This document shows positions 17,008 to 25,900 of a stretch of 64,000 bases of DNA, piece by piece. A model generated the notes under the pieces. It saw nothing but the letters and a program-made list of their open reading frames with translations, searched no databases and was not told the origin of the DNA. The stretch lies in NCBI GenBank assembly GCA_013141055.1, contig JABFRS010000002.1, positions 1,054,001-1,118,000 on the forward strand, read 5' to 3'. How positions within the stretch are numbered: position 1 is the first letter of the stretch; the number at the start of each line of letters is the position of its first letter. A program made the position numbers and the translations under genes. This DNA is from Cyclobacteriaceae bacterium (GTDB taxonomy: Bacteria; Bacteroidota; Bacteroidia; Cytophagales; Cyclobacteriaceae).

Positions 17008-19653
17008 TCATTCGTATTTTAGAGTATCCACCGGATTGGACTGCGCGGCTTTCAGTGCCTTCAATGACACCGTCGTTATTACAATTCCTCCGCTAAGGAT
17101 AAATCCCAATGCAAAGAATACCGGGTTCCATGGAATACGGAATGCAAAGCTCTGCAGCCAGCGATCAACGATGAGATAAGTAAGCGGTGCTGACAACACA
17201 AATGCTATGACCACGAGGTAAACATATTCCCGTGAGATCAGGTAAAGGATATTATTCACTGAAGCACCCATTACTTTACGGATACCGATCTCTGCCAGGC
17301 GTTGCTCAGCAATAAAAGATATCAGTCCATACAATCCCAGCACGGCCGTGAAGATTGAAAACAATGAGAAGATCATGAACACATTGCTCAGTCGCTTCTC
17401 TCCCTCATAGACCTTATCGATCGACTGGTCAAGGAAGTGAAACGCAACAGGTTTCTCTGATTCAAACTTCTTCCACTCTGCTTCTATGGCAGCCAGTGCT
17501 TCGTTTGTTTTTCCTTTCTGGATCTTCACTGCCGCATACCAGTTTGGAGAACCGAACCAGATGATGATCGGATCAATCTGCTTTTGGAGCGGCTCAAAGT
17601 TGAAGTCTTTCACCACTCCTATCACGGTTCCCTCTTTTACCTTGCGGAATGTGTGATCCAGTGCTTTCCCAACAGGCTCATCCCATCCATAGGTTTTTAC
17701 AAATGCTTCGTTGACTAAAAAACCTGAAATAGAATCGGTGGAATGCTCGCGTGAATAGTCTCTCCCCTTGACGATCTCCAGTCCCATTGTTTTTACAAAG
17801 TCGTGTGTCACATTCAGGATCTTTACAAACTGCGGCTTCTCCTGACCTTCCACTGTGAAATCCATAAACTGTACCTCGCGTCCTACCGGTTCTGACACTG
17901 ATGAAACACTGACGATAGAATTCTGAGACAGCAGGTTTTCTTTAAAGGCATGGTATGATTTGACCAGCGCTGTCCCGCGAATGGTCAACATGATCACCTG
18001 GTCTTTGTCGTAACCCAGGGATTTGTTTTGTATGAATTGCAGTTGCTCATAGATCACAATGGTGCCGATGATCAGAAAGATCGAGATGCTGATCTGTGCA
18101 CCCACGAGAATTTTTCTGAAGCTTGCTCCGCCTTCGCCCGGCTTCCACACACCTTTAAGTACACGCTGCGGTTCAAACGATGCAACAAAGAATGCGGGAT
18201 ATGCTCCGGCAGTCACTCCGACCAGTGCTGTGAATAAAACAATGCCGCCGATCAGCCCGATGTTTTCCTGAAAAGTAAGAGTGAGTGAAACTCCCAGCAG
18301 GTTGCTGAACAATGGAAGCAATGCCTGCAGCATAAAGAATCCAATGAGCAACGATATCATGCAAACCGCGATCGATTCAAAAATGAATTGCATGCGCAGT
18401 TGTGACTTGAGTGCACCCAGCACTTTGCCGATACCGATCTCCTTGTATCGGCGGGAGGCCGTTGCCATGGTGAGGTTGATGAAGTTGATCGCGGATATGA
18501 TCAGCACGAGGATGCCTACTGAAATGAATATGTAAAAGCTTTTGATATCACCGTTGGGACTAATGTCGGTGTTGTAGTCAAACTCAGAATACAAGTGGAT
18601 CTTGTCGAGCGGCTGGAGATAAAATTTAGCGTCGTATTCTTTTTGAAAGTCCGGTATCCTGTCGGTGGCGATCTTGTTGAGACCCGCCTCCACTATTGCC
18701 ACCTGTGCCGGGTTGTCGATCGTGAAATAAGTCCAGAACCAGTCAACATTATAACCTTCCAGCACTTTGGGACTTCTGAATACACCCGATCCACCCATGG
18801 CAGACATGGGGATCACAAAGTCAAACTGAAGATGAGTATTGGATGGAAGATCTTTTAATACGCCGGTGACTTCGAGTTCGGTGAGGTTGTTGAACTTTAC
18901 ATTCTTACCCAGGGGACTATTCTCACCGAAATACTTTCTTGCGGCTGTCTCGGTCATGACCACCGAGTTGGGATGGCTTAATGCCTTTGCGGGATTACCT
19001 TCCAGGAACTGAAAGTTAAAAAGATCAAAGAAGCTGGAGTCTGCAAAGATCACTTTGTCTTCATAGAAGATCTTGTCGTCGTAGCGGAAGGTGGGCACCA
19101 TCCGTGTGTACTTGTAGTTAAAGATGCGTGTATAGTTTTTCACATCACCGAAGCGCTCCACGACTTCGGGTCCAAACGCAGGAAAGGAAGTGGGGATATG
19201 ATTGACCTTTCCTCCTACGGATGAAGAAGCAGTGATGCGATAGATCGATTCATGTTTATCAAACATCTTATCATACCCAAGCTCATGCTTCAGGTATAAA
19301 GTGATGACGATAAAGCAGGCAAGGCCTAAAGAAAGTCCCAGGATATTGATGGCGGCATGCGTTCTGTGACGTTGCATATTGCGGAGCATCATTTTCAGCG
19401 TGTTCTTCAGCATGAGTGGAGTGTTATAGTTTTCAGAGAGGATCACTTTATTCTGGAGATCGGTCCATTCGCGGGGGTCGATCTTTTTGACAACTTCTTC
19501 ATACGCTTTCTTGAAGGCGACACCGCCTTTCATTTTAAGCTCGACGTCACAGCATACGTCGTCTACCAGTTCGTCGAAAAGGCTATCATCAGCGATCCCT
19601 TTCTTCTTGAGATCGTACTGTATGTAGTCGATGTCGGTAACGGTGAGAAGCAT
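17008..19653 (-). CDS. MacB/FtsX-type ABC permease with N-terminal extension
   Basis: An 881-residue permease of the MacB/FtsX class. These usually act as mechanotransmitters or export lipoproteins and antimicrobials; no ATPase gene is adjacent. An ~85-residue cytoplasmic prefix (MLLTVTDIDYIQYDLKKKG onward) precedes the first helix (INILGLSLGLACFIVITLYL, about 105-125), as in PadR-linked permeases. Two periplasmic MacB-like domains alternate with two FtsX domains (SVGILVLIISAINFINLTMA with YKEIGIGKVLGA near 405; IFSLFSIFTAVLGLYGLISFIA with LAEIGIRKVMGA near 780). It is encoded 2 bp after a PadR regulator. Confidence 0.92.
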   Translation of the reverse strand: MLLTVTDIDYIQYDLKKKGIADDSLFDELVDDVCCDVELKMKGGVAFKKAYEEVVKKIDPREWTDLQNKVILSENYNTPLMLKNTLKMMLRNMQRHRTHAAINILGLSLGLACFIVITLYLKHELGYDKMFDKHESIYRITASSSVGGKVNHIPTSFPAFGPEVVERFGDVKNYTRIFNYKYTRMVPTFRYDDKIFYEDKVIFADSSFFDLFNFQFLEGNPAKALSHPNSVVMTETAARKYFGENSPLGKNVKFNNLTELEVTGVLKDLPSNTHLQFDFVIPMSAMGGSGVFRSPKVLEGYNVDWFWTYFTIDNPAQVAIVEAGLNKIATDRIPDFQKEYDAKFYLQPLDKIHLYSEFDYNTDISPNGDIKSFYIFISVGILVLIISAINFINLTMATASRRYKEIGIGKVLGALKSQLRMQFIFESIAVCMISLLIGFFMLQALLPLFSNLLGVSLTLTFQENIGLIGGIVLFTALVGVTAGAYPAFFVASFEPQRVLKGVWKPGEGGASFRKILVGAQISISIFLIIGTIVIYEQLQFIQNKSLGYDKDQVIMLTIRGTALVKSYHAFKENLLSQNSIVSVSSVSEPVGREVQFMDFTVEGQEKPQFVKILNVTHDFVKTMGLEIVKGRDYSREHSTDSISGFLVNEAFVKTYGWDEPVGKALDHTFRKVKEGTVIGVVKDFNFEPLQKQIDPIIIWFGSPNWYAAVKIQKGKTNEALAAIEAEWKKFESEKPVAFHFLDQSIDKVYEGEKRLSNVFMIFSLFSIFTAVLGLYGLISFIAEQRLAEIGIRKVMGASVNNILYLISREYVYLVVIAFVLSAPLTYLIVDRWLQSFAFRIPWNPVFFALGFILSGGIVITTVSLKALKAAQSNPVDTLKYE

Positions 19654-19655
19654 GG

Positions 19656-19979
19656 TTAAAATTTCAATACCAGGTTCATGGCTTTCGCAAAATCAAAATA
19701 GCTTTTCAGTTCGGTGGACGCTGTCTTGTTACCCTCAGAGGTGAGAGAATAATATTTGCGGGCGCGACTGTCGATGATCACTGTTTTGGTGGTGAGGAGA
19801 CCTTCCGCCTCGAGCTTGTGCAGGGTTGGATAGATGGCGCCGAAGGTGAGCTCGATCTCATTGCCTGAAAGCTCTTTCACACGTTGGGTCATTTCATATC
19901 CATACATGCGCTTGTTTTCGGACAGGAGCCTGAGGATGATGATGCGGAGTGTGCCTTTGATCAATTCTTTTGAAGCCAT
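19656..19979 (-). CDS. PadR family transcriptional regulator
   Basis: A 107-residue PadR-type winged-helix repressor. The core motifs are clear: LRIIILRLLSENKRMYGYEMTQRV, LTFGAIYPTLHKLEAEGLL (recognition region), then ARKYYSLTSEG. It directly precedes the MacB-like permease (2 bp), forming a two-gene operon in which PadR most likely represses both genes until an inducer, possibly a toxic compound, binds. A candidate AT-rich operator lies about 30-50 bp upstream of the start. Confidence 0.95.
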   Translation of the reverse strand: MASKELIKGTLRIIILRLLSENKRMYGYEMTQRVKELSGNEIELTFGAIYPTLHKLEAEGLLTTKTVIIDSRARKYYSLTSEGNKTASTELKSYFDFAKAMNLVLKF

Positions 19980-20008
19980 GGTTGCTGGTTAAAACGATTA
20001 TACGGGAC

Positions 20009-20032
20009 ATATATAAGAAAGTTATATATAAT
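20009..20032. promoter_or_regulatory. Candidate PadR operator
   Basis: AT-rich block upstream of padR containing ATATATAAG and the palindrome TTATATATAA (20022-20031). PadR sites are usually AT-rich dyads near their own promoter. The assignment is tentative. Confidence 0.3.
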
Positions 20033-20109
20033 TCAAAAGCAGATCTGGCCGGATGCTTTTCTGGCCCTTGAGGGAATGGTTTTTGTCATTGTGGACGAAA
20101 AGACCTTAA

Positions 20110-21102
20110 ATGAAAACCGATCAGAAATTCCGCCACGACGCATCCACAACCGCCCGCAAGCAACGCAGGATCCAGGATGTAATTGATGTTGTCGACAAGA
20201 AAGTAAAACCCAAAGAATCCACGAAAGCCATGCAGGCGGGAGCGCGGAAATATCCGGAGCCGCCCTTTTCAGGAAAACATCTTACCAAGCCGGGAAGGGA
20301 AAGTGCGCTGATCGATGAGCCTCTGTACGATGCACCTTTTTATAAAGGATCGGATAAACTGAAAGACAAGGTTGCCATTATCACGGGTGGAGATTCGGGA
20401 ATCGGAAGATCGGTGGCGATACTCTTTGCGCGTGAAGGAGCCGACATTGCCATCCTCTATCTGAATGAACATGGTGATGCAAAGGACACGCAAAAGGCGG
20501 TGGAGAAAGAAGGAAGGAAATGTATGATCATCTCCGGGGATGTTTCAGACGTCGCTTTCTGTAAACATGCGGTTCAATCCATTGTGAAAGAATTCGAAAC
20601 CATTGATGTGCTGGTCAACAATGCTGCCTTTCAGCTTCATGTACCTGAACTAAAATATCTTTCAGAAGAACATTTCGACCTGACGATGAAAACAAATCTT
20701 TACGGATACTTTCATATGATCCAGGCATCCATTGAATTTATGAAGCCCGGAAGCAGCATCATTAACACCGGATCGGTCACAGGACTGATGGGAAACAAGA
20801 ATCTGCTGGATTACTCATTAACAAAAGGAGGCATTCATGCTTTGACACGTTCACTGGGAACACATCTCATCGAAAAAGGAATACGTGTGAATGCTGTGGC
20901 ACCGGGACCGGTATGGACACCTCTCAACCCTGCAGACAAAAAGAAGAAGAATATCAAGAAGTTCGGTAAGGATACTCCTATGAAAAGACCTGCACAGCCG
21001 GAAGAAATTGCGCCTGCGTATGTGTTCCTGGCTTCACCACAATGCTCCAGTTATATTACCGGAGAGATCCTGCCGATCATCGGAGGTTATGGCGGTGGAT
21101 AA
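20110..21102 (+). CDS. SDR family NAD(P)-dependent oxidoreductase
   Basis: A 330-residue short-chain dehydrogenase of the YghA/general-stress-protein-39 type; the substrate is unknown. An N-terminal ~80-residue polar extension (PPFSGKHLTKPGRESALIDEP) typical of this subgroup precedes the Rossmann fold. The cofactor loop TGGDSGIGR is at 92-100. NNAA, the catalytic serine in NTGSVTG and the YSLTK active site (Tyr near 236) follow in order, then the PGPVWTPL loop and a terminal GEILPIIGGYGG. It appears to be a single-gene unit, divergent from the PadR operon; relatives are often stress-induced. Confidence 0.93.
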   Translation: MKTDQKFRHDASTTARKQRRIQDVIDVVDKKVKPKESTKAMQAGARKYPEPPFSGKHLTKPGRESALIDEPLYDAPFYKGSDKLKDKVAIITGGDSGIGRSVAILFAREGADIAILYLNEHGDAKDTQKAVEKEGRKCMIISGDVSDVAFCKHAVQSIVKEFETIDVLVNNAAFQLHVPELKYLSEEHFDLTMKTNLYGYFHMIQASIEFMKPGSSIINTGSVTGLMGNKNLLDYSLTKGGIHALTRSLGTHLIEKGIRVNAVAPGPVWTPLNPADKKKKNIKKFGKDTPMKRPAQPEEIAPAYVFLASPQCSSYITGEILPIIGGYGGG

Positions 21103-21137
21103 TTTTTTCTATCTTAATCGTTCATAGAAAATATAAG

Positions 21138-21710
21138 ATGGGTTTTTCGACAGGAATCATTGCAATCAAGGGAGATCATCGCGGCCGCGCTACAGAGATA
21201 TTCAAAGTCTTTAATTATGATAACCACCACCGCGAAAAGCACTTTGAGCATTGGGATGAAGTCAGCGAATACCTGGACGCCCATTATTTCGAGCTGGCAA
21301 ATAAGGAGATAGGACTGCGTGCTATCTGGGTGGACAACGACTGGACGTTGATCTGCGATCCGGAGCTGGTGGATCCGACAGAAGAAATCAAGCTGGCAAA
21401 CCTTTCAAAGCTTTTGAAGGCGGAAGTATGGACCTTCCTCATTCAAACCACTTCTGAAACTTTTAGCTTTGCGAAATATGATCAGGTCAATGTGAGGAAC
21501 TTTCTTGTCAGTGGAAAGAGAGTTCATGAAAACAGCGGCACCCCCCTGGCGGAAGAAAAGGGATACAACATCAATGAGAAGTTTTGTGTAGGTGAAGTTG
21601 CAACGCTGAGCAAGAAGCTGGGGATAAATATTAACCCGGATATTCAGACGGACTTTGTGGTGATGGAGTTGGATTATGATGACGAGCTGAGGGCGCAGTT
21701 GGGGATATGA
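21138..21710 (+). CDS. Conserved-looking protein of unknown function
   Basis: A 190-residue soluble protein starting MGFSTGIIAIKGDHRGRATEI. The longer frame from 21042 overlaps the dehydrogenase gene by 60 bp and has an implausible R/W-rich start, so the ATG at 21138 is preferred. No family is recognised. Visible traits are aromatic and acidic stretches (HFEHWDEVSEYLDAHYFEL, AIWVDNDWTLICDPELV) and an acidic tail (MELDYDDELRAQLGI). It ends where the repeat island begins. Confidence 0.7.
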   Translation: MGFSTGIIAIKGDHRGRATEIFKVFNYDNHHREKHFEHWDEVSEYLDAHYFELANKEIGLRAIWVDNDWTLICDPELVDPTEEIKLANLSKLLKAEVWTFLIQTTSETFSFAKYDQVNVRNFLVSGKRVHENSGTPLAEEKGYNINEKFCVGEVATLSKKLGININPDIQTDFVVMELDYDDELRAQLGI

Positions 21711-21785
21711 GCCTTGGGAAAGGCCTTAGCGAAAACAGTGATCACGGATTCACCGATAAAAAAAGCTTTTGCTTCTGCTAAATTG

Positions 21786-21953
21786 TCCCGATAGATATCG
21801 GGAGACACGGATGCAGCTAAAGCTGCAGAAGCATAACCAAGAGCGCGACAGATGCCTGCATCGGCAACCATTTCAACGCTAATTAATTTAGAAACCATTA
21901 AAATGGTTGAGGTGAAATAACCAATCATCATGGTTCCACGGTTAAAACCGTGG
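21786..21953. repeat. Cluster of short perfect hairpins (REP-like)
   Basis: Five short perfect dyads in 170 bp: TCCCGATA-GA-TATCGGGA (21786-21803), TGCAGCT-AA-AGCTGCA (21812-21827), GATGC-CT-GCATC (21851-21862), AACCAT-TAAA-ATGGTT (21893-21908) and CCACGGTT-AA-AACCGTGG (21936-21953). All have loops of 2-4 bases. The form suits repetitive extragenic palindromes rather than terminators, since no T-runs follow. Confidence 0.7.
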
Positions 21954-22130
21954 GCTATAACATTATAAAAAAAAATAATCCAATCTGGAACATTTAGCAC
22001 TGCTTGAGCGTACTTTCTGTTGTCATTCTGCACACGCTTTGATTTTATAAGCCGGAGTCTGAAGAGGTTATTTTACGGTTAGTCATAACGCGTAATTCAA
22101 GGTTATAATCGGCAAAAATGACCCTCCACC

Positions 22131-22284
22131 CTAGGTTTTACCTAGGTTCTGCCTAGGTTCGAGCTAGGTTCAGGCTAGGTTCTACCTAGGTTCAGGCTAG
22201 GTTCAGGCTAGGTTCAAGCTAGGTTCTGCCTAGGTTCAGGCTAGGTTCTGTCTAGGTTCAGGCTAGGTTCTTCCCAGGTTCCCA
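22131..22284 (+). repeat. 11-bp tandem array, 14 units
   Basis: Fourteen head-to-tail 11-bp units. Twelve share the exact core CTAGGTTC; the first has CTAGGTTT and the last is CCAGGTTC. The last three bases vary: TAC, TGC, GAG, AGG, TAC, AGG, AGG, AAG, TGC, AGG, TGT, AGG, TTC, CCA. The unit length is not a multiple of three, so it is not a coding repeat. It is close to one helical turn, so the cores would face one side of the DNA. Confidence 0.95.
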
Positions 22285-22301
22285 CTACTCTTTTCATAGG
22301 C

Positions 22302-22345
22302 TAATACCGGATTAGTATCGGATGATATCCCAATGAGTATCCTAT
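22302..22345 (+). repeat. Degenerate 11-bp series
   Basis: Four consecutive 11-mers, TAATACCGGAT, TAGTATCGGAT, GATATCCCAAT and GAGTATCCTAT, share a TANTATC-NNAT pattern and follow the main array at a distance of 17 bp. The period is the same but the sequence differs. Confidence 0.45.
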
Positions 22346-22401
22346 TCGGGTGCATTTGTGCTTTGTTGTAAGTGGCGATTGATATCGAAAAAATGCTGGA
22401 C

Positions 22402-22429
22402 CACCCTATAACACCAAGGCTATAGGGTG
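22402..22429. repeat. CACCCTATA hairpin (REP-like)
   Basis: 9-bp arms CACCCTATA (22402-22410) and TATAGGGTG (22421-22429) around the loop ACACCAAGGC. The sequence is related to the CCCTGTAGC/GCTACAGGG hairpin upstream of lpxH, whose loop also carries a CTTAGTG/CACTAAG-type motif. Confidence 0.65.
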
Positions 22430-22473
22430 TAGCGGATTCACGGATGAATTGCTTTTACTTCATATACTGGATT

Positions 22474-22500
22474 GACACGAATGCAGCTAAAGCTGCGGAA
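22474..22500 (+). repeat. Second copy of AGCTAAAGCT hairpin module
   Basis: 27 bp matching 21804-21830 with two mismatches. Both have GACACG-A/G-ATGCAGCT followed by AAAGCTGC, so this is a dispersed module with a hairpin and a fixed flank, not a chance palindrome. Confidence 0.75.
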
Positions 22501-22577
22501 AGTATATGAACAGCGTTTGCTTTAGAGCTCAACTCATGGATACAAGAATGCTTTCAAAATGTAATCGTTCATAATAT

Positions 22578-22602
22578 TGTTGCGTACCTACGGCACGCTG
22601 GT
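22578..22602 (+). repeat. Left 25-bp inverted end of 314-bp element
   Basis: Begins TGTTGCGTACCTACGGCACG at 22578. It is perfectly complementary over 25 bp to the segment at 22867-22891. Confidence 0.9.
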
Positions 22603-22670
22603 CCAACTTAATCATTCGATTTCTACAAATATTGGGTCCCTCCGGGACCAGCATCGACTTAAAGATCACA

Positions 22671-22838
22671 TTGGGTTATTAGATAACGGATCTATAGCAC
22701 TTACCTCCTGAATCTATCATTACCGTTTGCTAACGGTCCCGGAGGGACCAAATCGTTGGGTTATTAGATAACGATCTATAGCACTTACCTCCTTAATCTA
22801 TCATTACCGTTTGCTAACGGTCCCGGAGGGACCAAATC
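22671..22838 (+). repeat. Two tandem 84/83-bp units inside the element
   Basis: Copy 1 (22671-22754) and copy 2 (22756-22838) differ by a one-base deletion and one substitution. Each ends in overlapping hairpins ACCGTT-TGCT-AACGGT and GGTCCC-GGA-GGGACC, which share GGT and so cannot form together. A single inverted GGTCCC-TCC-GGGACC hairpin lies at 22635-22649, giving the element a partly mirrored layout. Confidence 0.9.
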
Positions 22839-22866
22839 TTTGTAGTCAATGTAGTCCGGAATCTGC

Positions 22867-22891
22867 ACCAGCGTGCCGTAGGTACGCAACA
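22867..22891 (-). repeat. Right 25-bp inverted end of 314-bp element
   Basis: Perfect reverse complement of 22578-22602. No target-site duplication is obvious in the flanks and no ORF lies between the ends. Confidence 0.9.
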
Positions 22892-22913
22892 TTCTTTACA
22901 ATGAATTTCATTC

Positions 22914-22934
22914 CCATCAGCGTAGCTGATCATC
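22914..22934 (-). repeat. Dispersed hairpin module, copy B
   Basis: Exact inverted copy of the 21-bp module at 12904-12924, containing the ATCAGC/GCTGAT hairpin. The shared flank reads CAC-A/G-GATG in both. Confidence 0.75.
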
Positions 22935-22995
22935 CGTGTCTATCTAACATCTGAAAGCGGTTGGTGAACACCAACCTAAAGCAATGATCCCAAAC

Positions 22996-25900
22996 CTAGT
23001 TACCAATCATTACAAATGCCCCCCAATAATATGGATGCTTGAATGTGGTGCGCAGCTTTGTCATCGCACTGGTGAATGAATCAGATCGTGAACCTCCATT
23101 CTGCCATTGCTGATAAAAATTTGTCATCAGTTCCTGTGTCGCCTGATCGTCCACTTTCCATAAAGACATCAACACACTTTGTGCTCCTGCCGAACGAAAG
23201 GCGCGCTGTAATCCATACACTCCTTCACCAGCTTTCACCTGGCCCAGTCCCGTCTCACAGGCAGACAACACCACCAATTCTGTTTTCTGCAGGTCCAGGT
23301 TCATCGCTTCATAGGCTGTCAGAATTCCATCTTCGGATTGAGCATTCTCCTTTCCTGTTGAAATTGTTTTCCCCGCACCCGCAAGTAATAATCCGGAACG
23401 AAACAATGCATTGCTCCTGAGCATCGATCCTGACATCCCTGTAATGCCTCTTTCATTTCCGGATGTTGCTGCATCATCCATAAAGAACCCATGCGTTGCA
23501 ATGTGCAAGACCTTTGGTGAATGAAGGCTCTTCAGATTTTCTTCAGAGGCCTGCCTTGACATCCACTTGCTCACCGGAGATTTTTTACTCAGAAAAACTT
23601 TCTCAATGCCATTGATCTCCGCCTGCGTGCCCGGTAACTCTGATACAACCGATCCACTCATGAACCGCTGGCTGGTGTCACTCTTCAGCACTTTGAAATC
23701 CATAAGGGAAGTCAGGTTTGAATTGGCAGCCGCAGTTCCTGAAGCATTGTAATCAGGGAAACCAACAAGAACAATCTGTGACGCTGTAGCCACCGGAGCC
23801 TCTTTCAGCAGATCAGAAGTATTGCCCACCAGCTTGATCTTCATTTCATCCAACAGATAATTTCCCGTCTCTGTATTGTAAAGTGTATTGAGATTGATTG
23901 AGTTATAGACTCCATCCGGGGAGAAATAAATTGTCGTTGCGGACTTCAGCTTCTCACGAATCGGTTTCCAGAACATGTTATAAGAATACTGATCCTCGAG
24001 TTTTGATTTGATCGCATTTCTATAATATGGCAGATACCTCTTCTCCAACTGGTCGCCATTATTGAGCAATACCCATTGAGGGTTATTGATCGTCTCCGGT
24101 GTCAGTATCAAGGCAGCATAGATTACAGGATTGTTGTATGTGAAGTTGAAAACTGAATCTGATTTGAGCTCTACATTATACACTGTAGATGTTCCTTTCC
24201 TTTTCAATTTCAGCTTTGCCGGATTCGCACTGATCAGATCACCAATCTGTTCAACGGTTTTACCTTTCGTGGTCTGTCCATTGATCTCCATGAGCTGATC
24301 ACCTTCTTTAATTCCGGCACGATGAGCAGGCGTACGACTTGATAATACTATATCTACATTATAAAAATCATTTTCAACAGAATCATACTGGAATCCCTTG
24401 CCGATATAATCGAATTCGTAGACAGGTCGTGCATCATAGAGCCTTACAATTTCCACCGCCGCCTCTCCCGGCTTAAGCTTCTTTTGGATCTGTTTCCAGT
24501 CGGGACGTGCCGGCAGCAAGCTTGTGAACTGCTCGGATCTTTTTGTGAGACTCTTTTCAAGTTCATTCACACTTGCCTCCATTAATTTTTCATTGATGCC
24601 CGCTGCTTTCTTTTCATCATCTCCCATTTGATACACCTTTGAAAGCACATCTTTTCTCATGAGCCAACGATTATACAGTGCCTTCAGACTATCATCCTTG
24701 CTGGCCAGGATGGTCTCCCTTACTTTATTGGTAGATCGGAAAAGCAATCCTTTCGTCATCAGCTGAAGATTATAGAACTCACCCATTTCTGACGGGTTCT
24801 TGTCGGCATAGTGAATGACAAAAGAGTTGTACTTGTTGAACGCCTTTTGAATACTTGAATAAAATGCCGTCTTCTCACGCTCCGACAGGGAAGCAAAAAA
24901 GTTGTCGACTTTATAGATTGACAATTGATTCAGTTCGCGAAAAGCAGCAATTGATTTTTCCCATTGATTGGAATGATAGTAGAATACGGCAAGGTCAGAA
25001 AGGATCGCGGCGTATCGCTCGCTCTTCATGCCATACGTTCTTGCATAGAAATCCTTAACTTTTAGAAACAACGGTTCTGCTTTGGCATAATTAGCCCGCA
25101 CCTGGTAGTTGATCGCCATGCTGCTGAGCAAACTAATGTAGGTTGCTTCATCTCCTGACTTTTTAATCTCAGGCTCCACCTGATCATAGATTTTCTCTGC
25201 CAGCGGGAAAAGTTTCATGGCATGATACATATCCGCGAGCACCTTGTCGGTAGTGACATACTCAAGACTTCCGTAGCCGAAGACAGTCTCTTTATATCCC
25301 AGCACTTTATAGTAAAGCTTCTCTGCTGTTTTGAAATCACCCCAGGCTTGATAAATACCGGCTACTCGCGAAAGTATGTTATAATACTGTTCATCATTTT
25401 CTTTCTTGTTCGCATCTGTTCTTATTTCATCCAGTATATCAAGAGCTTCATCATAATAGCCTTTGGCAAGACCCAGCGAACCAACGGTTTGATAGAATTC
25501 ACCTTTATTCCAGGTAGCAAGAATGGTAGATGGATGAGTGCGTCCGAGTTTTTCATGAGCAATTTTATCAGCTTCCAGCAGGATCACTTCTGCACTGGAA
25601 AAATTTCCGATCTCGCGATAACAATATGCCATTCCAAGATTAATATCCACCAGAGCGGAATAATCGTTCTTTTTGATAAACGCGGAAGCGATCATTCCCG
25701 CACTCTTCTCAAATAATCTGATAGCCTTTACATACTCCGAGTTTTTAAGATACCGCCCCAACTCTTCTGCTTCACCCATTGACTCATTCAGTCCCAATGC
25801 TTCGATCACATCGCTTTCATCTTTTGCAGAAAAAGATTTTACAATCTTCTGTGATTCTTCCATCTTCCCCTGCTTCTCCAGGATTCCCGCAAGGAAAAGA

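Larger units (their letters stand above)
21711..22995. other. 1.3-kb non-coding repeat island
   Basis: No credible gene lies between the unknown protein ending at 21710 and the CHAT protein gene on the other strand. The space is filled with a cluster of short hairpins (21786-21953), an 11-bp tandem array (22131-22284), a weaker 11-bp series (22302-22345), further hairpins (22402-22500) and a 314-bp element with 25-bp inverted ends (22578-22891). The individual parts are listed separately. The one reverse-strand ORF (21674-22033) reads through hairpins and is rejected. Confidence 0.8.

Noticed and set aside
21674..22033. 119-codon reverse-strand ORF at the left of the repeat island
   Set aside because: It overlaps the real gene ending at 21710 and is otherwise translated hairpins; no family or start signal supports it.
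22131..22284. Possible CRISPR array
   Set aside because: Repeat of 8 bp with 3-bp variable part; CRISPR repeats are 23-45 bp with spacers of similar length, and no cas genes are present.
22578..22891. Insertion sequence
   Set aside because: Inverted ends are present but no transposase ORF, so only a non-autonomous element can be claimed.
25222..25716. 164-codon ORF antisense to the CHAT protein gene
   Set aside because: Shadow of TPR coding sequence; the reverse gene has a clear signal peptide and domains.
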